A DNA stretch of 64,000 nt, from assembly GCF_019458805.1 (NCBI RefSeq), contig NZ_JAIBOA010000002.1, forward strand, positions 62,001 to 126,000, given 5' to 3'. This document shows positions 7,657 to 16,060 of the stretch, piece by piece (position 1 is the first letter of the stretch; the number at the start of each line of letters is the position of its first letter). Source of the stretch: Actinomadura parmotrematis (GTDB lineage: Bacteria; Actinomycetota; Actinomycetes; Streptosporangiales; Streptosporangiaceae). The notes under the pieces are model-generated. The model ran no database searches, had not been told where the DNA came from, and saw only the letters and a list, made by a program, of their open reading frames with translations. The position numbers and the translations under genes are program-made.

Positions 7657-8878
7657 CCGCCGCCGCCTCCGGGCCGGCCGCCTCCGGGCCGGGCGCCGGC
7701 GCGGCCCCCGGCACCACCCGGTCGATCTTGAAGCGGCGCACCAGCCAGACGATCGCGGCGGCGTACAGCAGCATCGGCAGGATGTCGGCCAGCGCGCTCT
7801 GCCAGGGCACCGCGCCCTCGTTGATCTCGGTGTCGCCCACGGCCGCCGGGACCAGGAACGCCACCAGGTTGTTGAACACGTGCAGCGCGATGGACGCCTC
7901 CAGGCCGCCGCTGCGCACCGTGATCCACGCGGCGACCGCGCCGAACAGGAAGATGTCGAGAATGCCCCAGCCGGTGTAGGTGTGCAGCGACGCGAAGATC
8001 GCACTGCCGACGACGATGCCGGGCCAGGGCGAGCGGAACAGCCGCCCGGCGCGGCGCGCCCAGGCGCTCCGGCCGCCCTCCAGGGTGCAGGCGCCGAGGG
8101 CCTGCAGCGTCCAGCCGCGGAAGACGTACTCCTCGGCGGCCGCCTGGAACGGCACCCCGACCACGATGATCGCCGCCGAGACGAGGAACGCCGGCCAGCC
8201 GATCCAGTGCCCGTCGTCGCCGGTGTCGCCGCCGCCGTCGCCGAACAGGGCGGCGACGCCGATGGAGACGCCGTACGACACGGCGATGAACAGGATCGCG
8301 ACGCCGCAGCAGCCGAGCAGCCAGCGCCACCGCAGCCGGCCGGCCACCGATGACAGCGTGCCGGGACGCCGGCGCTGCACGCCCCAGGCGACGAGCAGGA
8401 CGACCGGCAGCGTCAGCGCGATGGCGGCGAGGTTGACCGCCAGGTCGGCGTCGTCGTTCTTGAAGAGCGCGTGCCCGTCCGGCGGATCCCCGGGCAGGTG
8501 CCCGGTGGCGACAAGGGCGGCCAGCGCGGCGACGATGATCACGGCCAGCGGCACGAGGAGCATCATCGCGGCCGCCACCGCGGCCGACCCGACGAGCGGC
8601 CGCCACCAGCGGTGCGCGGCCGTCCGCGCCACCTGGTGGAAGGGGCGGCCCGGCTCGGCCTCCGCGATCCACGGGCCGCGCGGCGCGGGCTGCGGCCAGC
8701 CGCCGGGGCCGTAGGGCTGCGGCGGGTACGGCCCGTACGGCGGCTGCGGCTGCTGCCAGCCCTGCGGCTGCGGCGGCTGCCCGTACGGCTGCCCGTACGG
8801 CGGCGGCGCCTGCCGCTCGGGCTGCGGCGGCGGACCGCCGGGCGCGGCCCAACCTCCGTTGTCCGGCGTTTCAGACAT
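7640..8878 (-). CDS. CPBP-family intramembrane metalloprotease
   Basis: A 412-aa membrane protein. Residues 1-75 are Pro/Gln/Tyr/Gly-rich and cytoplasmic by prediction, followed by about eight membrane segments. The Abi/CPBP motifs are present: AAEEYVFRG (EExxxR), FASLHTY (FxxxH) and ALHVFNN (HxxxN). Members are Rce1-like glutamate proteases or membrane chaperone-like factors; the substrate here is unknown. The ATG at 8878 is preceded by a GGGGGAGCGA ribosome-binding site. The gene converges on nadR with a 17-bp overlap. Confidence 0.88.
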   Translation of the reverse strand: MSETPDNGGWAAPGGPPPQPERQAPPPYGQPYGQPPQPQGWQQPQPPYGPYPPQPYGPGGWPQPAPRGPWIAEAEPGRPFHQVARTAAHRWWRPLVGSAAVAAAMMLLVPLAVIIVAALAALVATGHLPGDPPDGHALFKNDDADLAVNLAAIALTLPVVLLVAWGVQRRRPGTLSSVAGRLRWRWLLGCCGVAILFIAVSYGVSIGVAALFGDGGGDTGDDGHWIGWPAFLVSAAIIVVGVPFQAAAEEYVFRGWTLQALGACTLEGGRSAWARRAGRLFRSPWPGIVVGSAIFASLHTYTGWGILDIFLFGAVAAWITVRSGGLEASIALHVFNNLVAFLVPAAVGDTEINEGAVPWQSALADILPMLLYAAAIVWLVRRFKIDRVVPGAAPAPGPEAAGPEAAAVTAGE

Positions 8879-8934
8879 CGTCGCTCCCCCGGGACGGCTC
8901 TACAGGTGTGTCACGCATCGTAGGGGCCCGGCGT

Positions 8935-9876
8935 TCACTCCTCCGGCGGCGTGAACGTCCCGGTCCGCTCCAGCCCCGCCGCGCGGCCCTTGGCGGCGAT
9001 GACGAGCGCCATCTTGCGGGACGCCTCGTCGATCATCTCGTCGCCGAGCATCGCCGCGCCGCGCCCCTGCACCGACGTGGCGTGCTCGTAGGCGTCGAGG
9101 ACGAGCTCGGCGCGGTCGTAGTCCTCCTGCGCGGGCGAGAACACCGCGTTGCCCGCCTCCACCTGCGCCGGGTGCAGCACCCACTTGCCGTCGAACCCGA
9201 GCGCCGCCGACCGCTCGGCGACCCGGCGGAACGCCTCGACGTCGCGGACGTTGAAGTACGGGCCGTCGATCGCCTGGAGGTCGTGCGCCCGCGCCGCCAG
9301 CAGGATCCGCATGAGGATGTAGTGGTAGGCGTCGCCCTCGGTGTAGCCGGGCGGCTGCTCCCCGACGACGAGGGTCCGCATGTTGATGGACGCCATGAAG
9401 TCGCCCGGTCCGAACACCAGCGTCTCCAGGCGCGGCGACGACGCGGCGATGGCGTCGATGTTCGTCATGCCGCGGGCGTCCTCGATCTGCGCCTCGATGC
9501 CGATGCGGCCCGGCTCGAACCCCATCGCGCGCTCGATCTGGGTGAGCAGCCGGTCCAGCCACTGGACGTGCGAGGGGTCCCGCACCTTCGGCAGCATGAC
9601 GCAGTCCAGGTTGGCGCCCGCGCCCTCCACGACCTCGATCACGTCGCGGTAGGCGAACGGGGTGTCCAGGTCGTTGACCCGCACGACGCGGACCTTGCCC
9701 GTCCAGTCGCCCTCGTTCAGCGCCCGCACGACCGAGCCCCGCGCCGCCTCCTTCGCCGAGGGCGCGACGGCGTCCTCCAGGTCCAGGAAGATCTCGTCGG
9801 CGGGCAGGCCCTGCGCCTTCTCGATGAAGCGCGGGTTGCTGCCGGGCACGGCCAGGGTCGTCCGTCGCGATCGCAT
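8935..9876 (-). CDS. HpcH/HpaI aldolase / citrate lyase beta-subunit-like protein
   Basis: A 313-aa TIM-barrel protein of the CitE/malyl-CoA lyase group. Typical elements are LAVPGSNPRFIEKA, DEIFLDLEDAV (metal-binding Asp/Glu region), RVNDLDTP, IEAQIEDARGM, LVFGPGDFMAS and GKWVLHPAQV near the C-terminus. Members cleave or hydrolyse 3-hydroxyacyl-CoA esters such as malyl-CoA or citramalyl-CoA in a Mg-dependent way. The length matches single-domain CitE/Mcl proteins. The ATG at 9874-9876 is the first start that preserves the family N-terminus. No citrate lyase alpha/gamma genes are nearby, so a stand-alone acyl-CoA lyase or thioesterase is likely. Confidence 0.88.
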   Translation of the reverse strand: MRSRRTTLAVPGSNPRFIEKAQGLPADEIFLDLEDAVAPSAKEAARGSVVRALNEGDWTGKVRVVRVNDLDTPFAYRDVIEVVEGAGANLDCVMLPKVRDPSHVQWLDRLLTQIERAMGFEPGRIGIEAQIEDARGMTNIDAIAASSPRLETLVFGPGDFMASINMRTLVVGEQPPGYTEGDAYHYILMRILLAARAHDLQAIDGPYFNVRDVEAFRRVAERSAALGFDGKWVLHPAQVEAGNAVFSPAQEDYDRAELVLDAYEHATSVQGRGAAMLGDEMIDEASRKMALVIAAKGRAAGLERTGTFTPPEE

Positions 9877-9915
9877 GCGCCGGATGCTACCGAGGGGTGT
9901 GAAAGGCTGAGCGGC

Positions 9916-10464
9916 ATGGGTGAGGCGAACACCGAGCAGGCGAGCGGGGAGACCGGCGGCGCCGCCGCGCTGGTGGAGGAGGCGGCCAAGAAGTCCGGGC
10001 TGCTCTGGCTGGCGCTGCCGGACCTGCCGCAGCCCCGCGCGGCCTGGCACGTCTGGCACGACGGCTCGGCGTACGTGCTGACCGGCGGCGACGGCGAGCA
10101 GCCGCTGCCCGGCCTGCCCGAGGCCGGCCGCGTCACCGTGACCGTGCGCAGCAAGGACAAGGGCGGCCGCCTGGTGACGTTCGAGGCGGCCTGCGCGCCC
10201 GTCGAGCCCGGCTCGGAGCTGTGGGACGAGGTCGCGCCGCTGGTCGCCAAGGACCGGCTGAACGCCGCGTCCCACGAAGGGCAGCTGGAGCGCTGGGCGG
10301 AGCACTCCTGGATCGTCCGCCTCACCCCGGACGGCGCCCCGGCCGAGGCCCCCGGCTCCTACGACGCCGGGTACGCCTCGGTGCGGCCGGTGCCGACGCC
10401 CGCCACGACGGCCGGGCCGCGGCCGCGGATGTTCGGCGCCAAGCGCCGCCGCGCCGACCGCTGA
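9916..10464 (+). CDS. Conserved actinobacterial protein, possible PNPOx-like split barrel
   Basis: A 182-aa soluble protein. The segment WHVWHDGSAYVLTGGDGEQPLP, then VTVTVRSKDKGGRLVTFEA, resembles the beta-barrel core of FMN/F420-binding pyridoxamine-phosphate-oxidase-like proteins, but no cofactor site is obvious. The C-terminus is Pro/Arg-rich and basic (RPRMFGAKRRRADR). It is transcribed divergently from the CitE-like gene with a 39-bp gap and starts at ATG 9916 behind GAAAGG. Function unassigned. Confidence 0.72.
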   Translation: MGEANTEQASGETGGAAALVEEAAKKSGLLWLALPDLPQPRAAWHVWHDGSAYVLTGGDGEQPLPGLPEAGRVTVTVRSKDKGGRLVTFEAACAPVEPGSELWDEVAPLVAKDRLNAASHEGQLERWAEHSWIVRLTPDGAPAEAPGSYDAGYASVRPVPTPATTAGPRPRMFGAKRRRADR

Positions 10465-10479
10465 CCGCCGGCCGCCCGC

Positions 10480-11373
10480 TCAGAGCGGCAGGACGGTCCC
10501 GCGCGCGACGGCCCGCAGCTTGTCGGGGTTGGCGACCAGGTGGATCGCGGTGGCGCGCCCCGCGCCGTCCAGCTCGACGCTGATCGCGGTGATCGGCCCG
10601 TCCGGCCCGTCGAAGACGAGGCCCGGCGCGCCGTTCAGGTCGACCAGGCGGAGCCGCCGCTGCTCGGGCTCCACGCCCGCGTAGGAGGTGTCGCGGACGG
10701 CCTCCAGCCAGCGCGCGACCTTGTCCGCGCCCTGGATGGTGCGGAGCGCCGCGCGGACCTTGCCGCCGCCGTCGGTCCACAGCGTCACGTCGGGCGCGAG
10801 CGCCTCCATCAGGTCGTTGATGTCGCCGCCGAGCGCGGCCGTCAGGAACCGCTCGGTGGCGGCCCGCCGCTCCCCCTCCGCCGCGGCGAAGCGGGGGCGG
10901 CGGGCCTGCACGTGCTTGCGCGCCCGGGCGCCGAGCTGGCGGACCGACGCCTCGCTGCGGTCCAGCGCCGCGGCGATCTCGGCGTGCGGGAACCCGAAGA
11001 CCTCGCGCAGCACGAACACCGCGCGCTCCAGCGGGCTCAGCGTCTCCAGCACCACCAGCATCGCCATCGACACCGACTCGGCGAGCTCGCTGCCCTCGGC
11101 CGCGTCCGGCACCGTCAGCATCGGCTCGGGCAGCCACGGCCCGACGTAGGTCTCGCGGCGGACCCGCGCCGACTTCAGCCGGTCCAGCGCGACGTTGGTG
11201 ACGATCCGCACCAGGTAAGCCTTCGGCTCGGCCACGTCCGCGCGGTCGGCCGCCGACCAGCGCAGCCAGGCGTCCTGGACGGCGTCCTCGGCGTCGGCGG
11301 CGGTGCCGAGGATCCGGTAGGCCACCGAGAACAGCAGCCCGCGGTGCGCGCCGAACGCCCCTGCGTCGTCCAT
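10480..11373 (-). CDS. ECF41-group RNA polymerase sigma factor (SigJ-like)
   Basis: A 297-aa ECF sigma factor with region 2 (AEDAVQDAWLRW) and region 4 (FPHAEIAAALDRSEASVRQ), followed by a C-terminal SnoaL-like extension. The linker WLPEP plus DGGGK and NPDKL in the extension are the ECF41 signatures. In that group the extension replaces a separate anti-sigma factor and controls activity. ECF41 genes are normally paired with a carboxymuconolactone decarboxylase/AhpD-like target gene. Here only an internally deleted remnant of such a gene precedes it (11387-11611, 13-bp gap). ATG at 11373. Confidence 0.92.
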   Translation of the reverse strand: MDDAGAFGAHRGLLFSVAYRILGTAADAEDAVQDAWLRWSAADRADVAEPKAYLVRIVTNVALDRLKSARVRRETYVGPWLPEPMLTVPDAAEGSELAESVSMAMLVVLETLSPLERAVFVLREVFGFPHAEIAAALDRSEASVRQLGARARKHVQARRPRFAAAEGERRAATERFLTAALGGDINDLMEALAPDVTLWTDGGGKVRAALRTIQGADKVARWLEAVRDTSYAGVEPEQRRLRLVDLNGAPGLVFDGPDGPITAISVELDGAGRATAIHLVANPDKLRAVARGTVLPL

Positions 11374-11386
11374 GCCCGCGACCCTC

Positions 11387-11611
11387 TCACGCCCCCGCCG
11401 GGATCTCGCAGCGGTCCCGGAAGCCCTGCCCGGCCAGCCCGGCGGCGGCGTTGAACCGCGACCGCAGGTTCTCGACCGCGACCAGGAACATCAGCTCGAC
11501 GAGCTGCCGCTCGTCCAGGAAACCGCGGAGCGCGGCGGTCAGCTCGTCGGTGACCGCGGCGAGCAGGCGGTACAGCGGCGTGCGGGGCGGGTCGAGGGAG
11601 ATGCGGGCCAT
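11387..11611 (-). pseudogene. Carboxymuconolactone decarboxylase-family gene with in-frame central deletion
   Basis: The 74-residue product joins a typical family N-terminus (MARISLDPPRTPLYRL) directly to a typical C-terminal part (VTDEL, LDERQLVEL, VENLRSRFNAAAGL, GQGFRDRCEIPA). Intact family members, recalled at about 180-190 residues, carry a central region of roughly 110 residues with the redox CxxC/His active site, absent here. The frame is preserved across the junction, so a small protein may still be made, but catalysis is not expected. It sits immediately upstream of the ECF41 sigma gene, the usual partner position. I call it a decayed target gene; a functional mini-protein is the alternative. 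Confidence 0.72.
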
Positions 11612-11741
11612 GGCGGCGTCTCCTTCCCAGCGCCCCGGGGCGAGGCGCCGTCGCCAGGAGGACGAGGCGGGGGCCGCGGATGTGACACGCGGCGCGGCGC
11701 CCGCCCCGGATGACCTCGAAGATCATGGGTACGCTCAGCGC

Positions 11742-13049
11742 ATGAGCGCAGGTGCGACGCGGGTGTTCATCGCCCGGCTGGCCGGGGTCGCGGTGTTCGA
11801 CCCGGCCGGCGACCAGGTGGGGCGGCTCCGCGACGTCGTCGTCGCGCTCCGCCTCGGGGCGCGGCCGCCGCGCGTCCTCGGCCTGGTCGTGGAGGTCGGC
11901 CCGCGCCGCCCGGTGTTCCTGCCGATCACCCGGGTCACGGTGATCGAGGCCGACGCGGTGATCTTCAACGGGCGGCTCAACATGCGCCGCTTCCAGCAGC
12001 GCGAGTCCGAGACGCTCGTCATCGCCGAGATGCTGGACCGCACCGTGCGGCTCCGCGGGTCCGGCGACCCGGTGTCGGTGGTGGACGTGTCGATGGAGCC
12101 GACCCGCACCCGCGACTGGCTGGTCGGCAAGATCGCGGTGCGCCGCACCACCGGCCGGGGCCTCCGGCGCCGCCGCGGCGAGTCGATGGTGGTCGACTGG
12201 GACGCCGTCGAGGGCTTCTCGGCGATCGAGCACGGGCAGGGCGCCGCCGGGCTGATCGCGGCGTTCGAGAAGATGAAGCCCGCCGACCTCGCCAACATCG
12301 TGCACGAGCTGCCCGCCAAGCGCCGCACCGAGGTCGCCGCCGCCCTCGACGACGAGCGCCTCGCCGACGTCCTGGAGGAGCTGCCCGAGGACGACCAGGT
12401 GGAGATCCTCGGCAAGCTGGAGGACGAGCGCGCCGCCGACGTCCTGGAGGCGATGGGCCCCGACGACGCCGCCGACCTGCTCGGCGAGCTGCCGGACGAG
12501 CAGCGCGAGGCGCTGCTCACCCTGATGGAGCCGCGCGAGGCCGCGCCCGTCCGCCGCCTGCTCACCTACGACGACGAGTCGGCGGGCGGCCTCATGACGA
12601 CCGAGCCCGTCGTCGTCCCCCCGGACGCGACGGTCGCCGAGGCCCTCGCCCAGATCCGCAACCCCGACCTGAACCCCGCGCTCGCCGCGCAGGTCTACGT
12701 GTGCCGGCCGCCGACCGAGACCCCGACGGGCCGGTTCCTCGGCACCGTGCACTTCCAGCGGCTGCTCCGCGAGCCGCCGCCGACGCTGGTGTCGGGCATC
12801 GTGGACGGCGAGCTCGACCCGCTGCGGCCCACCATGGACCTCCAGGACGTCGCGACGTTCCTCGCCACCTACAACCTCGTGGCGGGCGCCGTCGTGGACG
12901 AGAACGGGCACCTGCTCGGCGCCGTCACCATCGACGACGTCCTGGACCACCTGCTGCCCGAGGACTGGCGCGAGATCGCGATGGACGCCCCGGCCGCGCC
13001 CGCGCCCGGCGGCGAAGAGGTCATGCGGCGGATGGGCGGCGCCCGGTGA
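11742..13049 (+). CDS. PRC-barrel / MgtE_N / CBS-domain protein (no transporter domain)
   Basis: A 435-aa soluble protein with three parts: an N-terminal PRC-barrel-like region (to about residue 150), an MgtE_N superhelical repeat domain (about 165-285, with repeating ADVLEELPEDDQ-type units), and a CBS pair (about 290-420, GGLMTTEPVVVPPDATVAEAL and GAVVDENGHLLGAVTIDDVL). The membrane domain of MgtE magnesium channels is missing. In actinobacteria this stand-alone form occurs beside a DUF1003 gene and mrp, as here. It may sense Mg2+ or nucleotides and modulate the DUF1003 protein, whose GTG start overlaps its stop (GTGA, 13046-13049). Confidence 0.88.
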   Translation: MSAGATRVFIARLAGVAVFDPAGDQVGRLRDVVVALRLGARPPRVLGLVVEVGPRRPVFLPITRVTVIEADAVIFNGRLNMRRFQQRESETLVIAEMLDRTVRLRGSGDPVSVVDVSMEPTRTRDWLVGKIAVRRTTGRGLRRRRGESMVVDWDAVEGFSAIEHGQGAAGLIAAFEKMKPADLANIVHELPAKRRTEVAAALDDERLADVLEELPEDDQVEILGKLEDERAADVLEAMGPDDAADLLGELPDEQREALLTLMEPREAAPVRRLLTYDDESAGGLMTTEPVVVPPDATVAEALAQIRNPDLNPALAAQVYVCRPPTETPTGRFLGTVHFQRLLREPPPTLVSGIVDGELDPLRPTMDLQDVATFLATYNLVAGAVVDENGHLLGAVTIDDVLDHLLPEDWREIAMDAPAAPAPGGEEVMRRMGGAR

Positions 13050-13546
13050 CGAGCCCCCGCGACCGCCTCGACCAGCCCCGCGAGGTCCGCCGCACGCTGC
13101 TGCCGCGCCCCTCCTACGACTCCGAGTCGTTCGGCCGCCTGTCCGAGCGCATCGCCCGGTTCCTCGGCACCGCCCGGTTCCTCGTCTACATGACGGTGTT
13201 CGTGGCGGTCTGGATCGTCTGGAACCTGGTCGCGCCGGCCGGGATGCGGTTCGACCCCTACCCGTTCATCTTCCTCACCCTGATGCTGTCGCTCCAGGCG
13301 TCCTACGCGGCGCCGCTGATCCTGCTCGCGCAGAACCGGCAGGACGACCGCGACCGCGTGCAGTACGAGCAGGACCGCGCCCGCAACGACCGCAGCATCG
13401 CCGACACCGAGTACCTCACCCGGGAGATCGCGGGCCTCCGGCTGGCGCTGAACGAGGTCGCCACCCGCGACTTCCTGCGCTCGGAGCTCCAGCAGATGAT
13501 CAAGGAGCTGGAGGCCAAGGAGCGGCCCCGCGACCCGTTCGCCTGA
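13046..13546 (+). CDS. DUF1003 membrane protein
   Basis: A 166-aa protein with two hydrophobic segments (about residues 45-65, YMTVFVAVWIVWNLVAP, and 75-95, FIFLTLMLSLQASYAAPLIL), then the DUF1003 signature LLAQNRQDDRDR and a charged coiled-coil tail ending LRSELQQMIKELEAKER. The function of DUF1003 is not established. The translationally coupled start (GTGA overlap) with the MgtE_N/CBS gene suggests that the two products act together at the membrane. Confidence 0.87.
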   Translation: MTSPRDRLDQPREVRRTLLPRPSYDSESFGRLSERIARFLGTARFLVYMTVFVAVWIVWNLVAPAGMRFDPYPFIFLTLMLSLQASYAAPLILLAQNRQDDRDRVQYEQDRARNDRSIADTEYLTREIAGLRLALNEVATRDFLRSELQQMIKELEAKERPRDPFA

Positions 13547-13567
13547 CCCGTGCGGGCGCGGGGCGCG

Positions 13568-14035
13568 TCAGAGGGCGGCCGGGGCGGGCTCGTCGGCGAG
13601 CTTGTCGAGGATCTCGCCGAAGACGCGCAGGTCGGCGTCGTCGAGGCGGCTCAGCACGTACTCGCGGACGCCGTGCTGGTAGGCGGGGGTGGCGGCGTCG
13701 AGGCGCTCGCGCCCGGCGGGGGTGAGGACGGCGAACAGGCCGCGCGCGTCGCTCGCGCAGGACTCGCGGTCGACCAGCCCGTCGCGCTGGAGGCGGTCGA
13801 CCAGGCGGGTGAGGCCGCTCCGCGACAGCAGGACGCGGCCCGCGAGGTCGTTCATCCGCAGCCGCCCGCCCGGCGCCTCGCCGAGGTGCCGCAGCACGTC
13901 GTAGGAGCCGAGCGCGAGGTCGTGCTCGGCGAGCAGGTCGGCCTGGAGGCGGCGGGAGATCTGCACCTGGGCGCGGAGCATCGCGCGCCAGACGGTCAGC
14001 TCGGCGGTGGAGATCGAGGCGGGCGGGGTCGTCAC
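13568..14035 (-). CDS. MarR-family transcriptional regulator
   Basis: A 155-aa protein of typical MarR length. A winged helix lies at about residues 40-110 (LGSYDVLRHLGEAPGGRLRMNDLA, LLSRSGLTRLVDRLQRDGLV, wing with SDARGLFAVLTPAG), flanked by dimerisation helices. The GTG at 14033-14035 is taken as start because upstream codons are Arg/Pro-rich and lack a ribosome-binding site. It faces away from mrp across a 265-bp intergenic stretch (14036-14300) in which I see nothing else. It is convergent with the DUF1003 gene. Ligand and targets unknown. Confidence 0.88.
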   Translation of the reverse strand: MTTPPASISTAELTVWRAMLRAQVQISRRLQADLLAEHDLALGSYDVLRHLGEAPGGRLRMNDLAGRVLLSRSGLTRLVDRLQRDGLVDRESCASDARGLFAVLTPAGRERLDAATPAYQHGVREYVLSRLDDADLRVFGEILDKLADEPAPAAL

Positions 14036-14300
14036 CCGACGATCGTACGTCCAGGCCGCGACCTGGTGCGATGCCGCTCCCGCCGCAGGCCGCGCGGCCC
14101 GGCCGCGGGGCACCGCCAGGCCACCGCCCCGGGCCGGGCCGGTGGCCGGTCGCGGCCACCGGGCAGCGGGCGGGCGGCGCGTGAGACGGGTCACCCGGAC
14201 CCCGCCGGGGCGCCCGGAGGGGGCCGCCCACCTGCCGCGACGTGCCGGGCGGGCGTGGTTTGGCTCCCGGTGGTAACGGGTAGCCGCCGGAGTTCATACC

Positions 14301-15452
14301 ATGGGGGTCATGGCCCACCAGTTGACGACCGAGCAGGTGTCCGCGGCGCTCGCCACGGTCAACGACCCTGAGATCCGCAAACCCATCACCGAGCTCGACA
14401 TGGTCAAGAGCGTCGACATCGCGCCGGACGGCACGGTGGCGGTCGGCATCTTCCTGACCGTGGCCGGCTGTCCGATGAAGGACACCCTGACCCGGAACGT
14501 CACCGAGGCCGTCGCGAAGCTGCCCGGCGTGACCTCCGTGCGGGTCGAGCTGGACGTGATGAACGAGGAGCAGCGCAAGGCGCTGCAGACCAAGCTCCGC
14601 GGCGGCGAGGCCGTCAAGGAGATCCCGTTCGCCCGGCCGAACTCCCTCACCAAGGTCTACGCGGTCGCCAGCGGCAAGGGCGGCGTCGGCAAGTCGTCGG
14701 TCACCGTGAACCTCGCCGCCGCGCTCGCCGCGCAGGGCCGCAAGGTGGGCGTCGTCGACGCCGACATCTACGGCCACTCGGTGCCGCGGATGCTCGGCGT
14801 GGAGCACCCGCCGACCAAGGTCGAGGACATGATCCTGCCGCCGACCGCGCACGACGTGAAGGTCATCTCGGTCGGCATGTTCACCGCCGGGAACCAGCCG
14901 GTCGTCTGGCGCGGCCCGATGCTGCACCGCGCGCTCCAGCAGTTCCTCGCCGACGTCTACTGGGGCGACCTGGACATCCTGCTGATGGACCTGCCGCCGG
15001 GCACCGGCGACATCGCGATCTCGGTGGCGCAGCTCCTGCCGTCCGCCGAGATCCTCGTCGTCACCACCCCGCAGCAGGCCGCCGCCGAGGTGGCCGAGCG
15101 GGCCGGCGCGATCGCCGCGCAGACCCACCAGCAGGTCGTCGGCGTCATCGAGAACATGTCCTACCTGACGTGCCCGCACTGCGGCGAGCGCCAGGACGTC
15201 TTCGGCACCGGCGGCGGCGAGGCGGTGTCGGCCGCGCTCACCCGGACGCTCGGCACGCAGGTGCCGCTGCTCGGCCAGGTGCCGCTCGACCCGCGCCTCC
15301 GCGAGGGCGGCGACAACGGCACGCCGCTGGTGCTCGCCGACCCCGACGCCGAGGCCGCCAAGGAGCTCCGCACCATCGCCGACAAGATCGGCGGCCGGTC
15401 CCGCGGCCTCGCCGGCATGTCCCTCGGCATCGCCCCCAAGGGCCGCCTGTAG
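14301..15452 (+). CDS. mrp: Mrp/ApbC-type Fe-S cluster carrier P-loop ATPase
   Basis: A 383-aa protein. An N-terminal MIP18/DUF59-like domain (about 1-100, NDPEIRKPITELDM and TVAGCPMKDTL) is followed by a P-loop ATPase with a deviant Walker A (ASGKGGVGKSS), VVDADIYGHS, LLMDLPPGTGD, and the cluster-binding CPHC motif. Mrp proteins carry and transfer 4Fe-4S clusters to apoproteins in the cytoplasm. ATG at 14301 is nine bases after GGAG; a second in-frame ATG follows three codons later. A strong palindromic terminator lies just downstream. The gene belongs to the conserved actinobacterial neighbourhood with sigE, htrA and tatB. Confidence 0.93.
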   Translation: MGVMAHQLTTEQVSAALATVNDPEIRKPITELDMVKSVDIAPDGTVAVGIFLTVAGCPMKDTLTRNVTEAVAKLPGVTSVRVELDVMNEEQRKALQTKLRGGEAVKEIPFARPNSLTKVYAVASGKGGVGKSSVTVNLAAALAAQGRKVGVVDADIYGHSVPRMLGVEHPPTKVEDMILPPTAHDVKVISVGMFTAGNQPVVWRGPMLHRALQQFLADVYWGDLDILLMDLPPGTGDIAISVAQLLPSAEILVVTTPQQAAAEVAERAGAIAAQTHQQVVGVIENMSYLTCPHCGERQDVFGTGGGEAVSAALTRTLGTQVPLLGQVPLDPRLREGGDNGTPLVLADPDAEAAKELRTIADKIGGRSRGLAGMSLGIAPKGRL

Positions 15453-15461
15453 CCCTGCCGC

Positions 15462-15511
15462 GCATGCGGAAGGCCCCGCACCGGACGTCCGGTGCGGGGC
15501 CTTCCGCATGC
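15462..15511. terminator. 50-bp perfect palindrome, probable bidirectional terminator
   Basis: Two 25-nt arms (15462-15486 and 15487-15511) are perfectly complementary with no spacer (core GGAAGGCCCCGCACCGG). It lies between the convergent mrp stop (15452) and tatB stop (15523). There is no clear U-tract, which is common for actinobacterial intrinsic terminators. Confidence 0.8.
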
Positions 15512-15522
15512 TGGGAGGGGGC

Positions 15523-15876
15523 TCAGGTCGCCTCGTTGTCGTAGGGGGGCCGCGCGCCGTAGTCGAGGCCGCCCGGGGACGAGGCGTAGGACGCCGCGCC
15601 GTCGTACAGGGAGCCGTTGTAGCCGGTGGCGACGGGGGCGTCGTCGTCCAGCAGGTGCTTGCGGACGAACGTCTTGGGGTTGAGGTCGGCGATGTCGAAG
15701 TCCTTGAACTCCGGGCCGAGGTTCTCCTGAAGGTCGGCCTTGGCGCTGTTGGCCATCTGGCGGAGCTGGCGGAGCGCCCGCCCGGCCTGCCCCGCCGCCT
15801 GGGGCAGCTTGTCCCCGAAGATCAGCAGGGCCAGCACGACGAGTACCGCCATCTCGCCGATTCCGACGTCGAACAA
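15523..15876 (-). CDS. tatB: Sec-independent (Tat) translocase TatB-like protein
   Basis: A 117-aa protein with a short N-terminus, one hydrophobic segment (about residues 8-22, MAVLVVLALLIFGDKLP) and an amphipathic helix (AAGQAGRALRQLRQM), then a hydrophilic tail. This is TatA/TatB architecture. The gene position next to htrA and sigE matches tatB of mycobacteria. TTG at 15874-15876 is chosen because GGAGG lies five bases upstream and this gives the normal TatB start (FDVGIGEM). An upstream in-frame GTG would overlap that ribosome-binding site. A terminator-like hairpin (15998-16040) separates it from htrA. Confidence 0.87.
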   Translation of the reverse strand: MFDVGIGEMAVLVVLALLIFGDKLPQAAGQAGRALRQLRQMANSAKADLQENLGPEFKDFDIADLNPKTFVRKHLLDDDAPVATGYNGSLYDGAASYASSPGGLDYGARPPYDNEAT

Positions 15877-15997
15877 CGCGTCCTCCACACGGGCAGGTGA
15901 CCGGCCCCGACGGGTCGGGTGGGCCCAGGATATCCCTCGCGACAACCGGATCCGATCCCCCATACCGGACGATCCGGCGGCGTCCGGCCGGGACGTG

Positions 15998-16040
15998 ACC
16001 GGCGGGTGGCGGGCGGCCGAACCGCCCCCCACCCGCCGGT
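15998..16040 (-). terminator. Hairpin terminator downstream of htrA
   Basis: A 19-nt stem (15998-16016 with 16022-16040, one mismatch) closes on a 5-nt loop CCGAA. It lies 20 bp past the htrA stop codon and upstream of tatB on the same strand, so it probably ends the sigE-htrA transcript. Confidence 0.7.
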
Positions 16041-16060
16041 GACGCCGGGTCCTGCCGGGG

